64,000 nt of DNA, taken from positions 930,001-994,000 of the forward strand of contig OZ242373.1 in the NCBI GenBank assembly GCA_965209065.1, written 5' to 3'. A model generated the notes under the pieces. It did not search any database. It worked only from the letters and a program-made list of their open reading frames with translations, and was not told the origin of the DNA. Of this stretch, positions 46,065-54,162 are shown piece after piece. Positions within the stretch are counted from its first letter, which is position 1, and every line of letters begins with the position of its first letter. The translations under genes were made by a program, and so were the position numbers. Source of the stretch: CBDBUR01 sp965209065 (GTDB lineage: Bacteria; Pseudomonadota; Alphaproteobacteria; JAPOUT01; G958296285).

Positions 46065-46680
46065 CTTGGCTCTGCCCGATGTCTTGCGGCGCAGAAAATA
46101 AATGATAATAACGATAAAAACCCCCAACCCCTAGCTGGCGGGTTAAGCGATATTGATAACCCACCACCGCGCTCGCGCTGAAATACCATTCGGGCGCGCG
46201 GTCGAAAGACGCACCCTCATTATAATAATCTACATCAAGTTGCGCTCCGCCAATCCCCGCGCCGATATAGGGCTGGTGAGCCGCAAACCTATCGGTGAAA
46301 TGAAGATGGTTATTCCACCCAACCAAAACATTTGTAATCGACCCCCTGCCCGCTTGACTTGCTGAATCAGAGCGTTGCCCCGAAAGTTGAAAGCGACTAT
46401 ATCCTGCCTCTATCTCGCTGCGCCAGCGAAACCCTTCGGGCAAGCTGAACCAAAAGCCTAGCGCGCCGCTCGTGAGAAGCCCCACTTGCGTGTTTAACGA
46501 AAGGCTTGCGTCCTCAGGGCTGGGATAAGTATTGCTGTGAGGTGCTAGGAGTCCCATATTCAAGCTCAAGTTGATGCCGTCAAAATAGAAGCTACGCGGT
46601 CGCGCCTCCGCCGCCCTGACATCTAGCAGCGCCAAAACAACGAGAGCGAAAAAAAGAAAAGTGCCTATTCTAAAAACCAT
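46036..46680 (-). CDS. Outer-membrane beta-barrel protein (paralogue 1)
   Basis: 214 residues with a signal peptide (ending RAAEA). It shows alternating amphipathic strands and a C-terminal aromatic residue (FSYGF), the outer-membrane insertion signal. It resembles its tandem neighbour at 46670-47320 in length and order of strands (FSLPEGFRWRSEIEAGYSRFQL; HQPYIGAGIGGAQL; YQYRLTRQLGVGGFYRYYHL), so the pair is probably a duplication. Function unknown; eight strands is my estimate. Confidence 0.8.
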   Translation of the reverse strand: MVFRIGTFLFFALVVLALLDVRAAEARPRSFYFDGINLSLNMGLLAPHSNTYPSPEDASLSLNTQVGLLTSGALGFWFSLPEGFRWRSEIEAGYSRFQLSGQRSDSASQAGRGSITNVLVGWNNHLHFTDRFAAHQPYIGAGIGGAQLDVDYYNEGASFDRAPEWYFSASAVVGYQYRLTRQLGVGGFYRYYHLFSAPQDIGQSQVILLFSYGF

Positions 46681-47320
46681 AAGTAACCACCAACATCACT
46701 TGAGCTAACTGCTCTTGTCGAAAGCCTTCGGCGTAAAGAAACCGCCCGAGCACGCCGGCGCGGAGATACTCGCTGCTAAAGCGCGAGCGCTCTAATATAA
46801 TATAGTCGTAGCCAAGTGTTCCTTGCGCTAGAAAGCTGGTGCCGGCGAGTGTGGCGCGCGGCGGCACGGGCTGGGTCAATTTAGCGCTCGCGAACCCGCC
46901 GCCAATTCCTGCGCCTAAAAATACATTATGCGCCGAATGCCTATCTAAAAAATGAGCATAACCACTGCCAATAAAAGATAAAATCTGCGAGCTATCGTTC
47001 GCGCCGCCCAAGACAGGAATGCTATAACGTTGAAACCCTAATTCCAAATCGGTGCTGAACCATAGGGGCAAGCCGAAATCGAGCCGAACCCCCGCCGCGC
47101 CATTAAAGCCAAAGCCATCGCCTCCATCATTAACAAGCGCCACCTCGCCCTCGTGTTGCTGCAGAGAGCCTTGCCACCCAATTTTGAACGCAAAATAAAC
47201 GCCCTTAAAAGGGTCGCCCTTGAAAGGGTCGCCCTTAAAAGGGTCGCCCTTGAAAGGGTCCGCATACGCGCCCCCTGCCGATAGAAGCAACAAGCATAAA
47301 AAGAAAATTCTACCTATCAT
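46670..47320 (-). CDS. Outer-membrane beta-barrel protein with DPFKG repeats (paralogue 2)
   Basis: 216 residues; signal peptide ending GGAYA, then four tandem DPFKG units from a 15-bp DNA repeat (about 47202-47260), then a barrel like that of the downstream gene (FSTDLELGFQRYSIPV; NVFLGAGIGGGFAS; YDYIILERSRFSSEYL; final VVTYGF). The end overlaps the next gene by 11 bases. The repeat sits right after signal cleavage, so its copy number could vary without harming the barrel. Confidence 0.8.
   Translation of the reverse strand: MIGRIFFLCLLLLSAGGAYADPFKGDPFKGDPFKGDPFKGVYFAFKIGWQGSLQQHEGEVALVNDGGDGFGFNGAAGVRLDFGLPLWFSTDLELGFQRYSIPVLGGANDSSQILSFIGSGYAHFLDRHSAHNVFLGAGIGGGFASAKLTQPVPPRATLAGTSFLAQGTLGYDYIILERSRFSSEYLRAGVLGRFLYAEGFRQEQLAQVMLVVTYGF
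47202..47260. repeat. 15-bp in-frame minisatellite encoding DPFKG
   Basis: About four tandem units of aaagggtcgccctta/tg type; each unit encodes Asp-Pro-Phe-Lys-Gly on the minus strand. Units differ by one base (ttaaaa or ttgaaa), alternating. Confidence 0.9.
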
Positions 47321-47353
47321 CTGTTCTTTATAGCCTTTTATTTATTGCCTGTA

Positions 47354-47770
47354 TTAATTACCTATATCGATTGTTTTGGTCAATTTAGCCATAATATCGG
47401 CGGCGGCGCGGCTGGGTCGAGCCGTCTGCGGGTTGATAATCGCCGCGCGCACGCTCGCGCGCCAAATGAGCTCCTCGCCTCGTTTTATCTCTTGCTCCAT
47501 AACAAACTGAACGCCTTTCGTCTCGGTGAGTTTGGTTTCAACCACAAGCCTATCTTCAACCCGCGCGGGAATTAAAAAATCTATCTCCATTCGGAAGACA
47601 ACAAAGGCAAGCGGCGGGTCGCGCGCCAACAGCACATTGTGGCTTATCGCGCACTCTGCGAGAAACTCTGAGCGTCCGCGCTCGGCAAATCGCAAGTAGC
47701 TGGCGTGATAGACCACACCCGAAAAATCGGTGTCTTCATAATAGACCTTCAAGGGAAAGTGGTGAATCAT
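47354..47770 (-). CDS. ybgC: Tol-Pal-associated acyl-CoA thioesterase YbgC
   Basis: 138 residues, hotdog fold. Motif YYEDTDFSGVVYHASYLRFAERGRSEFL contains the catalytic Asp of the 4HBT/YbgC family. It is normally the first gene of the tol operon but here lies about 2.8 kb upstream of tolQ, with accessory genes (secreted protein A, the repeat-bracketed cassette, two barrel genes) between. This suggests insertion into an ancestral ybgC-tolQ junction. Confidence 0.93.
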   Translation of the reverse strand: MIHHFPLKVYYEDTDFSGVVYHASYLRFAERGRSEFLAECAISHNVLLARDPPLAFVVFRMEIDFLIPARVEDRLVVETKLTETKGVQFVMEQEIKRGEELIWRASVRAAIINPQTARPSRAAADIMAKLTKTIDIGN

Positions 47771-47796
47771 TGGTTAAACATTAAGAGGGCAAAACA

Positions 47797-48897
47797 TTAA
47801 GGCGTTTTAATAGCGGCGAGCATTTCTTGCGCGCGCGTTTTAGCAGCTTCCTTCTGCTCCTCGCTTAGCGCTCGCGCGACAGGCTTTTTCGTTTTCTTTA
47901 GAACAGCGGCGAGCTTGCCCTTCTCATCTTTTATTTTCAGCCCCTCGATAACTAACAGGTATTCATAAGCGCGCTGGTAATCTTGCTTGACGTCCTTGCC
48001 TTTGGAGAACTTACTCGATAAATAAAGCAAGGCTTTCACATGTCCGCGCTTGGCGGCTTTGTCGAGAAGAGCAAGCCCTGCCGTAACATCTTTTTGCGTG
48101 CCGATACCCTCGACTAACATCACGCCCGCGTTGTGCTGCGCGAGAACATAGTTCTGCTCTGCCGCCTCTTGGAATAATTCGAACGCGCGCGCCTCATCTT
48201 TAGGCACACCCTCGTGTCCCTTGTAGAGCAATCCGCCAAGCTGAAATTTAGCCTCGACGACACCATTATCGACCGCGCTCTCGAACCAGCTTGCGGCTTC
48301 TTCTATATCTTGCTCACCGCCGACGCCCTTTTGATAGAGCTGGGCTATCATAAATTGCGCGGAGGGATTATCGCCCTCGGCGGCTTTGAGAAACCACGCG
48401 CGCGCCTCTTTGAATTTCTTGTCTTGGAAAGCGAGCACCCCGAGCACAGATTGCGCTTCGGCGAAATTCTGATTTGCGGCTTTCGTCATCCACTGGATTG
48501 CCTTTTTGCGATTTTGCGCCACGCCGCCGAGTCCGCCCCGATAGAACTGCCCTATCCAAAATTGAGACAGGGCGAAGTTTTGCGCGGCGGCTTTTCTATG
48601 CCAAAACAAAGCCTTTTTCTGGTCCTGCTCGACACTCCAGCCATTGAGGTAGAAATTAGCGATATTGGCTTGCGCCTCCGGCACGCCCTGCTTGGCGGCG
48701 GCGAGAAACCACTTGAACGCCTTGTCATAATTTTGAGCCACATGCCGCCCTTGCCAATAGACTCCGCCTAAAGTGAATTGCGCGGCGACATCGCCGTTTT
48801 GGGCGCGCTCGAGCAGCGCATCAACATCGACAGCCGCGGCGGGCGCGGGCGTGGCGGTTAATATAAGAGCAAAAATAAAAGCCAGAATAAAACGCAT
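47797..48897 (-). CDS. Sel1-repeat periplasmic protein
   Basis: 366 residues; signal peptide ending PAPAAA, then about eight Sel1-like repeats of about 36 residues (A-A-x-Q-F-x-L-G-x-x-Y-x-x-G pattern: AQFTLGGVYWQG, AQANIANFYLNG, SQFWIGQFYRGG, AQSVLGVLAFQ, AQFMIAQLYQKG, AKFQLGGLLYKG, AQHNAGVMLVEG, ALLYLSSKFSKG). It ends in a basic tail. Probably a protein-protein interaction scaffold in the periplasm. No partner can be named. Confidence 0.85.
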   Translation of the reverse strand: MRFILAFIFALILTATPAPAAAVDVDALLERAQNGDVAAQFTLGGVYWQGRHVAQNYDKAFKWFLAAAKQGVPEAQANIANFYLNGWSVEQDQKKALFWHRKAAAQNFALSQFWIGQFYRGGLGGVAQNRKKAIQWMTKAANQNFAEAQSVLGVLAFQDKKFKEARAWFLKAAEGDNPSAQFMIAQLYQKGVGGEQDIEEAASWFESAVDNGVVEAKFQLGGLLYKGHEGVPKDEARAFELFQEAAEQNYVLAQHNAGVMLVEGIGTQKDVTAGLALLDKAAKRGHVKALLYLSSKFSKGKDVKQDYQRAYEYLLVIEGLKIKDEKGKLAAVLKKTKKPVARALSEEQKEAAKTRAQEMLAAIKTP

Positions 48898-48917
48898 AAG
48901 CCTTTCATTTTACTATA

Positions 48918-48999
48918 GCCAAATCTAGAGCGCAAGAGTCTAGAGCATAAGGAGTCTAGAGCATAAGGGGTCTAGAGCATAAGGGGTCTAGAGCGTAAG
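48918..48999. repeat. 16-bp tandem repeat at a gene end
   Basis: About five units of tctagagcataagggg (some with gcgcaaga or gcgtaagg variants). It lies between two minus-strand genes and contains the stop codon of the zinc-ribbon gene upstream. There are no spacers, so it is not a CRISPR. Confidence 0.85.
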
Positions 49000-49416
49000 G
49001 TAGAGATGGTTCGTAGCGATGAGGGTCATCATCGTGACGAGCGCGGTGAGCAGAATAACGCTGAGGAGGTAGTGCTGGAAGACATCTTGTCGCGGGGTGA
49101 TGGTATCGAGCGTGCCGCATGCCCAACACATAGGCATTGCGTGTCGAAGTCTCTCGCCGCATTTTTCGCAGGTGAGGAAAGTTAGAGCCATATCATTTTT
49201 AGGGAATGGACCGAAGCCGCAAATCTGCTCGACGATTTGTCGTCTCGCGGAGATGGGGAGGTGTTTAATTTCGTCAAAGTCGAGAGGCGGGGGTTCGAGC
49301 CATTCGGGTTTAACGAAGAAGCCGTGTCCGGCGATGGTTCCGCCATTGGGCATAGGGAGGGCGTGTCTTATCCGCTCGCGCAGTTGCGCAAGCCATTCGC
49401 ATGTAATTGTCAGCAT
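48988..49416 (-). CDS. Zinc-ribbon protein with C-terminal membrane helix
   Basis: 142 residues. A four-Cys zinc ribbon (CEKCGERLRHAMPMCWACG, near residues 83-101) is followed by a membrane segment (YLLSVILLTALVTMMTLIA) near the C-terminus. Otherwise soluble N-terminal part with no recognised domain. It is probably a tail-anchored inner-membrane protein. The stop codon lies inside the 16-bp tandem repeat. Confidence 0.7.
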   Translation of the reverse strand: MLTITCEWLAQLRERIRHALPMPNGGTIAGHGFFVKPEWLEPPPLDFDEIKHLPISARRQIVEQICGFGPFPKNDMALTFLTCEKCGERLRHAMPMCWACGTLDTITPRQDVFQHYLLSVILLTALVTMMTLIATNHLYLTL

Positions 49417-49688
49417 TGGTCTCCCCTCCTTGCTGATTTTTTTATAGCGGCTCTATGCAGGTTTCAGGGGGAGCTATTGTTCGGTTATCGTTTTGTAAGA
49501 GATAGCTGCGCTTCAGCGCAATTTCTAGCGACATAATCAATTAGGATACTTGAGCCTTTTTTACACCGAAAAAACGCCTTGCTGACTCTTTGTGCCATTT
49601 ATACCAAAAGCCAGAAAGCAATTATTGTCAATTCTGTTCTGCTATATTTAGAAAATACTGATTCTATGCCTAATTTGAGGAAAAGTTT

Positions 49689-50369
49689 ATGGATATAAAA
49701 ACATTTACAAAAAATTTTGAGAAATTACGCGCAAGAAAATTTGTTCAATCTACCCGCAAAGGTCCTACGGGTATTGGACATACTTTGGAGCACTACTTAG
49801 GCATTACAGAAAATAACATTGCTTTACCCGATATAGGTGAAGCAGAGCTCAAAGCCCATCGTGCTAGAAGCAATAATTTAATAACCTTATTCACGTTTAA
49901 CCGAAAGGCATGGCAAGTAAAGCCTCTAGAAGCTGTTAAAAAATATGGTTCTCTAGACAGAAAAGGTAGGTTAGGCTTATATTATACACTAGGATTAAAA
50001 CCTAATAGCGCTGGTTTGTTTGCTCACATTGACGATAACAATGTTTCTGTCAGACATATTGACGGAGAAGTTATTATTTCATGGAGATTAGAAAATTTGC
50101 AAAAGCGTTTTGAAGAAAAAATACCCGCTCTCATAATTGTTTATGCAGAAACGGAGGAAAGAGATGGCGTTGAATGGTTTTGGTTCAATCGCGCTAAAAT
50201 CTTGAAAGGAACAACTACAGATATTCTGCTCCAGCAGTTACAACAAGAAAACATACTAATAGACTTACGCTTACACGACAAAGGAACAAGAGCAAGAAAT
50301 CATGGCACTGGGTTTAGAGCTTTTGAAAAAAATTTAGATAAACTGTTTCGCGAGATAAAAGATTTATAA
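49689..50369 (+). CDS. MvaI/BcnI-family type II restriction endonuclease
   Basis: 226 residues. The pattern RKGPTGIGHTLE, then D48...E53-L-K55 and HGTGFR near the C-terminus follows MvaI/BcnI-type enzymes, which act as monomers on CC(W/S)GG-like sites. The D...ExK triad is the nuclease centre. The next gene is an N4-cytosine-type methyltransferase, as in the known MvaI and BcnI systems. The genes are AT-rich relative to the core and probably acquired. The cognate site cannot be read from sequence. Confidence 0.8.
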   Translation: MDIKTFTKNFEKLRARKFVQSTRKGPTGIGHTLEHYLGITENNIALPDIGEAELKAHRARSNNLITLFTFNRKAWQVKPLEAVKKYGSLDRKGRLGLYYTLGLKPNSAGLFAHIDDNNVSVRHIDGEVIISWRLENLQKRFEEKIPALIIVYAETEERDGVEWFWFNRAKILKGTTTDILLQQLQQENILIDLRLHDKGTRARNHGTGFRAFEKNLDKLFREIKDL

Positions 50370-51589
50370 TGTATAAAGTAATACGCTATCCTAAATACGA
50401 TTTTGCATCAGAATCCTATTCTGACCTCTATCCAAACTTGCATCCTTACCCAGCTTCTATGCTGCCGCAAATTGCTATTGAAATTCTTGACGAAATCAAT
50501 ATACCTAAAAAAAGTTCCTTGCTAGATCCCTATTGTGGCTCTGGCACATCTTTTTGTGCTGGCATAGAACACGGACTATCTAACCTACAAGGTTACGACC
50601 TAAACCCTTTCGCTGTTTCCTTAACCCAAGCAAGATTCACTAAGTTAAGTAAAAAAAAGCTAGAATGTGTGAGAGATAAAATCCGTAATGACATTCTTTA
50701 TTTAAGTTTCTGTAATAAAACGGAATCTAATTTTATCCCCCCTTATCACAATATAAATTATTGGTTTTCGCCGGATATTCTAAAAAAGCTATCTAACATC
50801 AGAAAAATCACGCTTTCTATTGACGATAAAAACATTCAACGTTTGTTTATGATTGCTCTTTATGCCACAGCTAGAGCTTGTTCTTATACCAGAAAAGGAG
50901 AATTTAAGTTATATCGTATGCTAGAGGAAAAGTTACACAAATTTAATCCCAACCCATATTCAATTTACCTTGAAAAAGTTGAGTATGTTATTAAGACTTA
51001 TTTTGAGCGATATTACCCCAAGCTAAAAAGAACACATCTAAAAATAAGCAACCGCCTATCTCCAAATAATTTTGATGTTGTATTAACCAGCCCTCCCTAT
51101 GGAGACAGCCGAACAACCGTTGCTTATGGGCAGTTTTCATTTTTCGCTAATCTGTGGGCTGGTTATGATAATGCAAACAAAATAGACAGCCAGCTTATGG
51201 GGGGGAAGGCTACTAAACATATCTTTAATGGGAGTATTATTACTAAAGACATAAAAAAAATTGAACGCCAAGACCCCAAAAGAGCTTTAGAGGTTTCCGC
51301 TTTTTATGAAGATTTAAGTAATTCTATAGAAAAAATAGCCGCCGCCATTAAAATCGGAGGGTTCGCGATTTATGTTGTAGGTAATCGCCGCGTAAAATCT
51401 ATTCAATTAAAAACAGATCAATTTATTGCCGAGCAGTTTGAAAAGCGTGGATTTAAAATTGCCCCTATTTACAAAAGAGCGATACACAATAAAGCAATGC
51501 CTAGTAAGAATTCTCCAACAAACATAACAGGTAAAACTGAAAAAACAATGGAATATGAATATATCATTATTGCTCAAAAGAGCACGTGA
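50369..51589 (+). CDS. N4-cytosine-type DNA methyltransferase
   Basis: 406 residues, starting at the last base of the nuclease stop. AdoMet motif LLDPYCGSGTSFCAG near residue 50 and catalytic motif TSPPYGDSRT near 240; SPPY is typical of N4-cytosine methyltransferases. It should protect host sites against the upstream endonuclease. The stop codon lies within a sequence that matches the 23S processing stem at 56.04 kb. Confidence 0.85.
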   Translation: MYKVIRYPKYDFASESYSDLYPNLHPYPASMLPQIAIEILDEINIPKKSSLLDPYCGSGTSFCAGIEHGLSNLQGYDLNPFAVSLTQARFTKLSKKKLECVRDKIRNDILYLSFCNKTESNFIPPYHNINYWFSPDILKKLSNIRKITLSIDDKNIQRLFMIALYATARACSYTRKGEFKLYRMLEEKLHKFNPNPYSIYLEKVEYVIKTYFERYYPKLKRTHLKISNRLSPNNFDVVLTSPPYGDSRTTVAYGQFSFFANLWAGYDNANKIDSQLMGGKATKHIFNGSIITKDIKKIERQDPKRALEVSAFYEDLSNSIEKIAAAIKIGGFAIYVVGNRRVKSIQLKTDQFIAEQFEKRGFKIAPIYKRAIHNKAMPSKNSPTNITGKTEKTMEYEYIIIAQKST

Positions 51590-51611
51590 AGATATGTGAT
51601 TTTATCCAACG
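51585..51611 (+). repeat. Copy of the 23S rRNA 3' processing-stem sequence
   Basis: The 19 bases starting cgtgaagatatgtgat, plus tccaacg after them, match 56042-56069 with one mismatch and one indel. The third, inverted relative is 60209-60225, on the other side of the 23S gene. Here it straddles the stop of the methyltransferase gene and has no rRNA beside it. Confidence 0.75.
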
Positions 51612-51631
51612 CTTTTACCCAGCGCCTAGCA

Positions 51632-52342
51632 CTAAAACATCAGCCGCACACCAAGGCTCGCGACGAAATTTTGATCCCCCTCCCCATTGCCTCTCGCAAT
51701 GGACGCCGTTTTCCCAACCTTAGCCTCGTAGAGAATATCGAAATAGGGCACAAATTTACGCGTAATCTCATAGCGCGTTTGTAAGCCAATTTCAATATCC
51801 GTCACCCCCGCGCCGACTTCTTTCGCCGCAACATCCTGCGCCGACACATTGACCTCTACATAAGGCTCCAGTATTAAACGCTGCGTGATGAGGAGGTCTC
51901 GCGCTTGACGGAGCCGCGCGCTGACTTGACCTTTATAGCTAACAAATAGGTGCGCCTCCGTTTCTAAAAAATAAGGTGCCAGCCCGTTAAACCCCACAAC
52001 GAGATAGGCTGTCGATTTTGGCGTAATATCATAACGAATGCCAATCTGTTCGTCCCAGAAAGTGCCGACATTGAGACTATACATAGTCCAAAACTCGCTT
52101 TGCTCGTTTTTATCGCCCACCCATTCGCCTTCGGACTTGAGCCAAAGCTTATGGACATCACCACCGACCCAGCCGTCCAAATCCCATTTGCCGATAAAAT
52201 CGTTCAGCCCGACACCGTAATCTACCTCTAGCTCGAAAGCATGAAATATCTCACCGCCATGCTCTGCCTTGTGGTCATCGGTGGCAACCACCGGCGACGC
52301 AACAGCCAACATCATAACAAGCAACCAAAATCGGATAGACAT
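51632..52342 (-). CDS. copB: Copper resistance protein CopB
   Basis: About 236 residues from the ATG at 52342, chosen because it gives a signal peptide (LLVMMLAVASPVVA) and a start 14 bases after the copA stop. An outer-membrane barrel (LEVDYGVGLNDF; WVGGDVHKLWLKSEGE; VGFNGLAPYFLETEAHLFVS; ending GVRLMF). CopB of plasmid and chromosomal copper operons sequesters or exports copper at the outer membrane. The usual Met/His-rich N-terminal region is nearly absent here. Confidence 0.9.
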   Translation of the reverse strand: MSIRFWLLVMMLAVASPVVATDDHKAEHGGEIFHAFELEVDYGVGLNDFIGKWDLDGWVGGDVHKLWLKSEGEWVGDKNEQSEFWTMYSLNVGTFWDEQIGIRYDITPKSTAYLVVGFNGLAPYFLETEAHLFVSYKGQVSARLRQARDLLITQRLILEPYVEVNVSAQDVAAKEVGAGVTDIEIGLQTRYEITRKFVPYFDILYEAKVGKTASIARGNGEGDQNFVASLGVRLMF

Positions 52343-52355
52343 ATCTATCGAAAGG

Positions 52356-53987
52356 CTACCGAAGCGTTTCTGCCCGATGGCTATCAGGTGGCGGTATATT
52401 TTTTGCATCCAGTTTGGCAACCACAACCTTCTTCATCATGCCCGACATCATATGATAGAGCATGTGGCAGTGGAAAGCCCATTCGCCTTGCTCGTTGGCG
52501 GAAAAAACCACCGAATAACTTTTGCCCGGTGGAATAATAATAGTGTGCTTGTTCGGCAATTTACTAGCAGGCTGCCCGTTCTCTAGCTGCATAAACATCC
52601 CGTGCAGATGCATCGGGTGAGCCATCATCGTGTTGTTGATGAACTTGAGGCGCACGCGTTCGCCATACGTCAGGCGAATAGGGCTTGATTGGCTAAATTT
52701 CTCATCGTTTATTGCCCACGTATAGCGTTCCATATTGCCGCCGAGTCGCACCTCGATGGTTCGGCTTGGCGCTTGTGTTTCCTTCTGCCTGCCGCGGTAG
52801 CGCAGGTCCGAATAGGACAGCGCCTTATTGTTAAGAGGCGTTCCTGCCTTCGCCCATCCGCTTTTCATATTCTCCCTCATCGCTTGCATTTGCGCGTGGC
52901 TCATATTGCTATGGTCCATACCCGCCATATTATGCTGGCGCATATCCATCATCGTGAGTAGAGCGCGCGGACGCGGCGGGGGTATTTTTCCTCTCAACCC
53001 TTTGCGCGGCGCGAGGGTCGCGAGCGCGAAGCCGGTGCGGTCAATCGATTCAGCAGCGATGGTATAGGCTTTGTTTTGCTTTGGCGTTACGATAACATCA
53101 TAAGTTTCAGCCACGCCAAAGCGGAACTCATCGACCCTCACGGGTTCGACGCCCTGCCCGTCAGCAGCGACCACCTGCATTTTCAAGCCGGGAATTCGGA
53201 CGTCATAAAAAGACATCGCCGAGGCATTGATGAACCGCAAGCGCACGCGCTCATTGGGCTTAAAAATAGCCGTCCAGTTTTCTTGCGGCGCCTTGCCATT
53301 GACGAGAAAAGTATAGCCGGTAACATCAGAAAGGTCGGTGGGTAGCATTCGCATTTCGTTCCACATTCTAGCTTTTCCCCATGCGCGCGCGAAGCCGTGT
53401 TGTTTGATGTCGGTAAAGAAGTCGCCGAGGGTCGGGCGCGCGTTCTGATAGTAGTCGGCAGACATTTTCAGATTAGCCATAATCTGCGCCGAAGTTTCCT
53501 GCGATATATCAGAGAACACGACGACATAATCGCGCTGTGCTTGAATGGGGTCTTTGCCTTTGGGCTTTATCACGAGCGCGCCATAGACTCCGTCTTGCTC
53601 TTGTCCGCGCGAATGTGAGTGATACCAATAGGTTCCGCTCTGGCGAATTTTGAAGCGGTATGTGAAGGTCTCGCCTGGTTTGATTCCGCCAAAGCGATTA
53701 AACCCCGGCACGCCGTCCATGGCGGGATTTATCAACAGCCCGTGCCAGTGAATGGAGCTTGTTTGATTGAGATGATTTTTGACTTTGATGGTCACGTTCT
53801 CGCCTTCGACAAAATATAGAGTTGGGGCGGGGATGCTATTATTCACCGCGATTTTTTTGACGGTTTTTCCATTTACGATAAAGTTCTTGTGAGTAATATC
53901 TAGCTGATACTCTCGCGCGGCGGCGGCATTAACGGGCGCAAAAAAGCCCAGCGATGAAATAAACAAGGCGGTAATGAAGTGTTTCAT
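52356..53987 (-). CDS. copA: CopA-type multicopper oxidase
   Basis: 543 residues. Periplasmic oxidase that converts Cu(I) to Cu(II) and binds copper. Three cupredoxin domains hold the copper ligands: HWHG (about 80), HSHS (about 123), HPMHLHG (about 470) and HCHMLYHMMSGM (about 515). A Met/His stretch (MRQHNMAGMDHSNMSHAQM, about 350) is typical of CopA. The signal peptide lacks a twin-arginine motif, whereas CopA is usually Tat-exported. copB follows directly; no copC, copD or copRS is nearby. Confidence 0.93.
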   Translation of the reverse strand: MKHFITALFISSLGFFAPVNAAAAREYQLDITHKNFIVNGKTVKKIAVNNSIPAPTLYFVEGENVTIKVKNHLNQTSSIHWHGLLINPAMDGVPGFNRFGGIKPGETFTYRFKIRQSGTYWYHSHSRGQEQDGVYGALVIKPKGKDPIQAQRDYVVVFSDISQETSAQIMANLKMSADYYQNARPTLGDFFTDIKQHGFARAWGKARMWNEMRMLPTDLSDVTGYTFLVNGKAPQENWTAIFKPNERVRLRFINASAMSFYDVRIPGLKMQVVAADGQGVEPVRVDEFRFGVAETYDVIVTPKQNKAYTIAAESIDRTGFALATLAPRKGLRGKIPPPRPRALLTMMDMRQHNMAGMDHSNMSHAQMQAMRENMKSGWAKAGTPLNNKALSYSDLRYRGRQKETQAPSRTIEVRLGGNMERYTWAINDEKFSQSSPIRLTYGERVRLKFINNTMMAHPMHLHGMFMQLENGQPASKLPNKHTIIIPPGKSYSVVFSANEQGEWAFHCHMLYHMMSGMMKKVVVAKLDAKNIPPPDSHRAETLR

Positions 53988-54066
53988 AATGTCTCCATTT
54001 TTATTATTATTCTACTATTTTACATGAAAAAGCGTTTTTTTACAACAAAAAACGGCGCACATTACT

Positions 54067-54097
54067 GCGCTTGCTGAATGCGATTAAACACGAAATG
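54067..54097 (+). repeat. Copy of a 23S helix-45 insertion arm
   Basis: 31 bases, from gcgcttg to cacgaaatg, match the closing arm of the 23S insert: 27/31 with the arm at 58910-58940 (reverse complement) and about 26/31 with that at 57714-57744. No inverted partner is seen nearby. It stands 66 bases upstream of the small winged-helix-like gene. Confidence 0.6.
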
Positions 54098-54162
54098 ATT
54101 GTTTTTTGTTATAATCTAGTGATTCGCTAATAATTTAATTAAACTACAAAATAGGATAAAGA

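Noticed and set aside
48918..48999. CRISPR array
   Set aside because: Units are contiguous 16-mers without spacers; no cas gene in the window.
53988..54162. Insertion sequence or transposase in the accessory region
   Set aside because: No transposase, integrase or resolvase frame is present anywhere in the window; only small repeat elements are seen.
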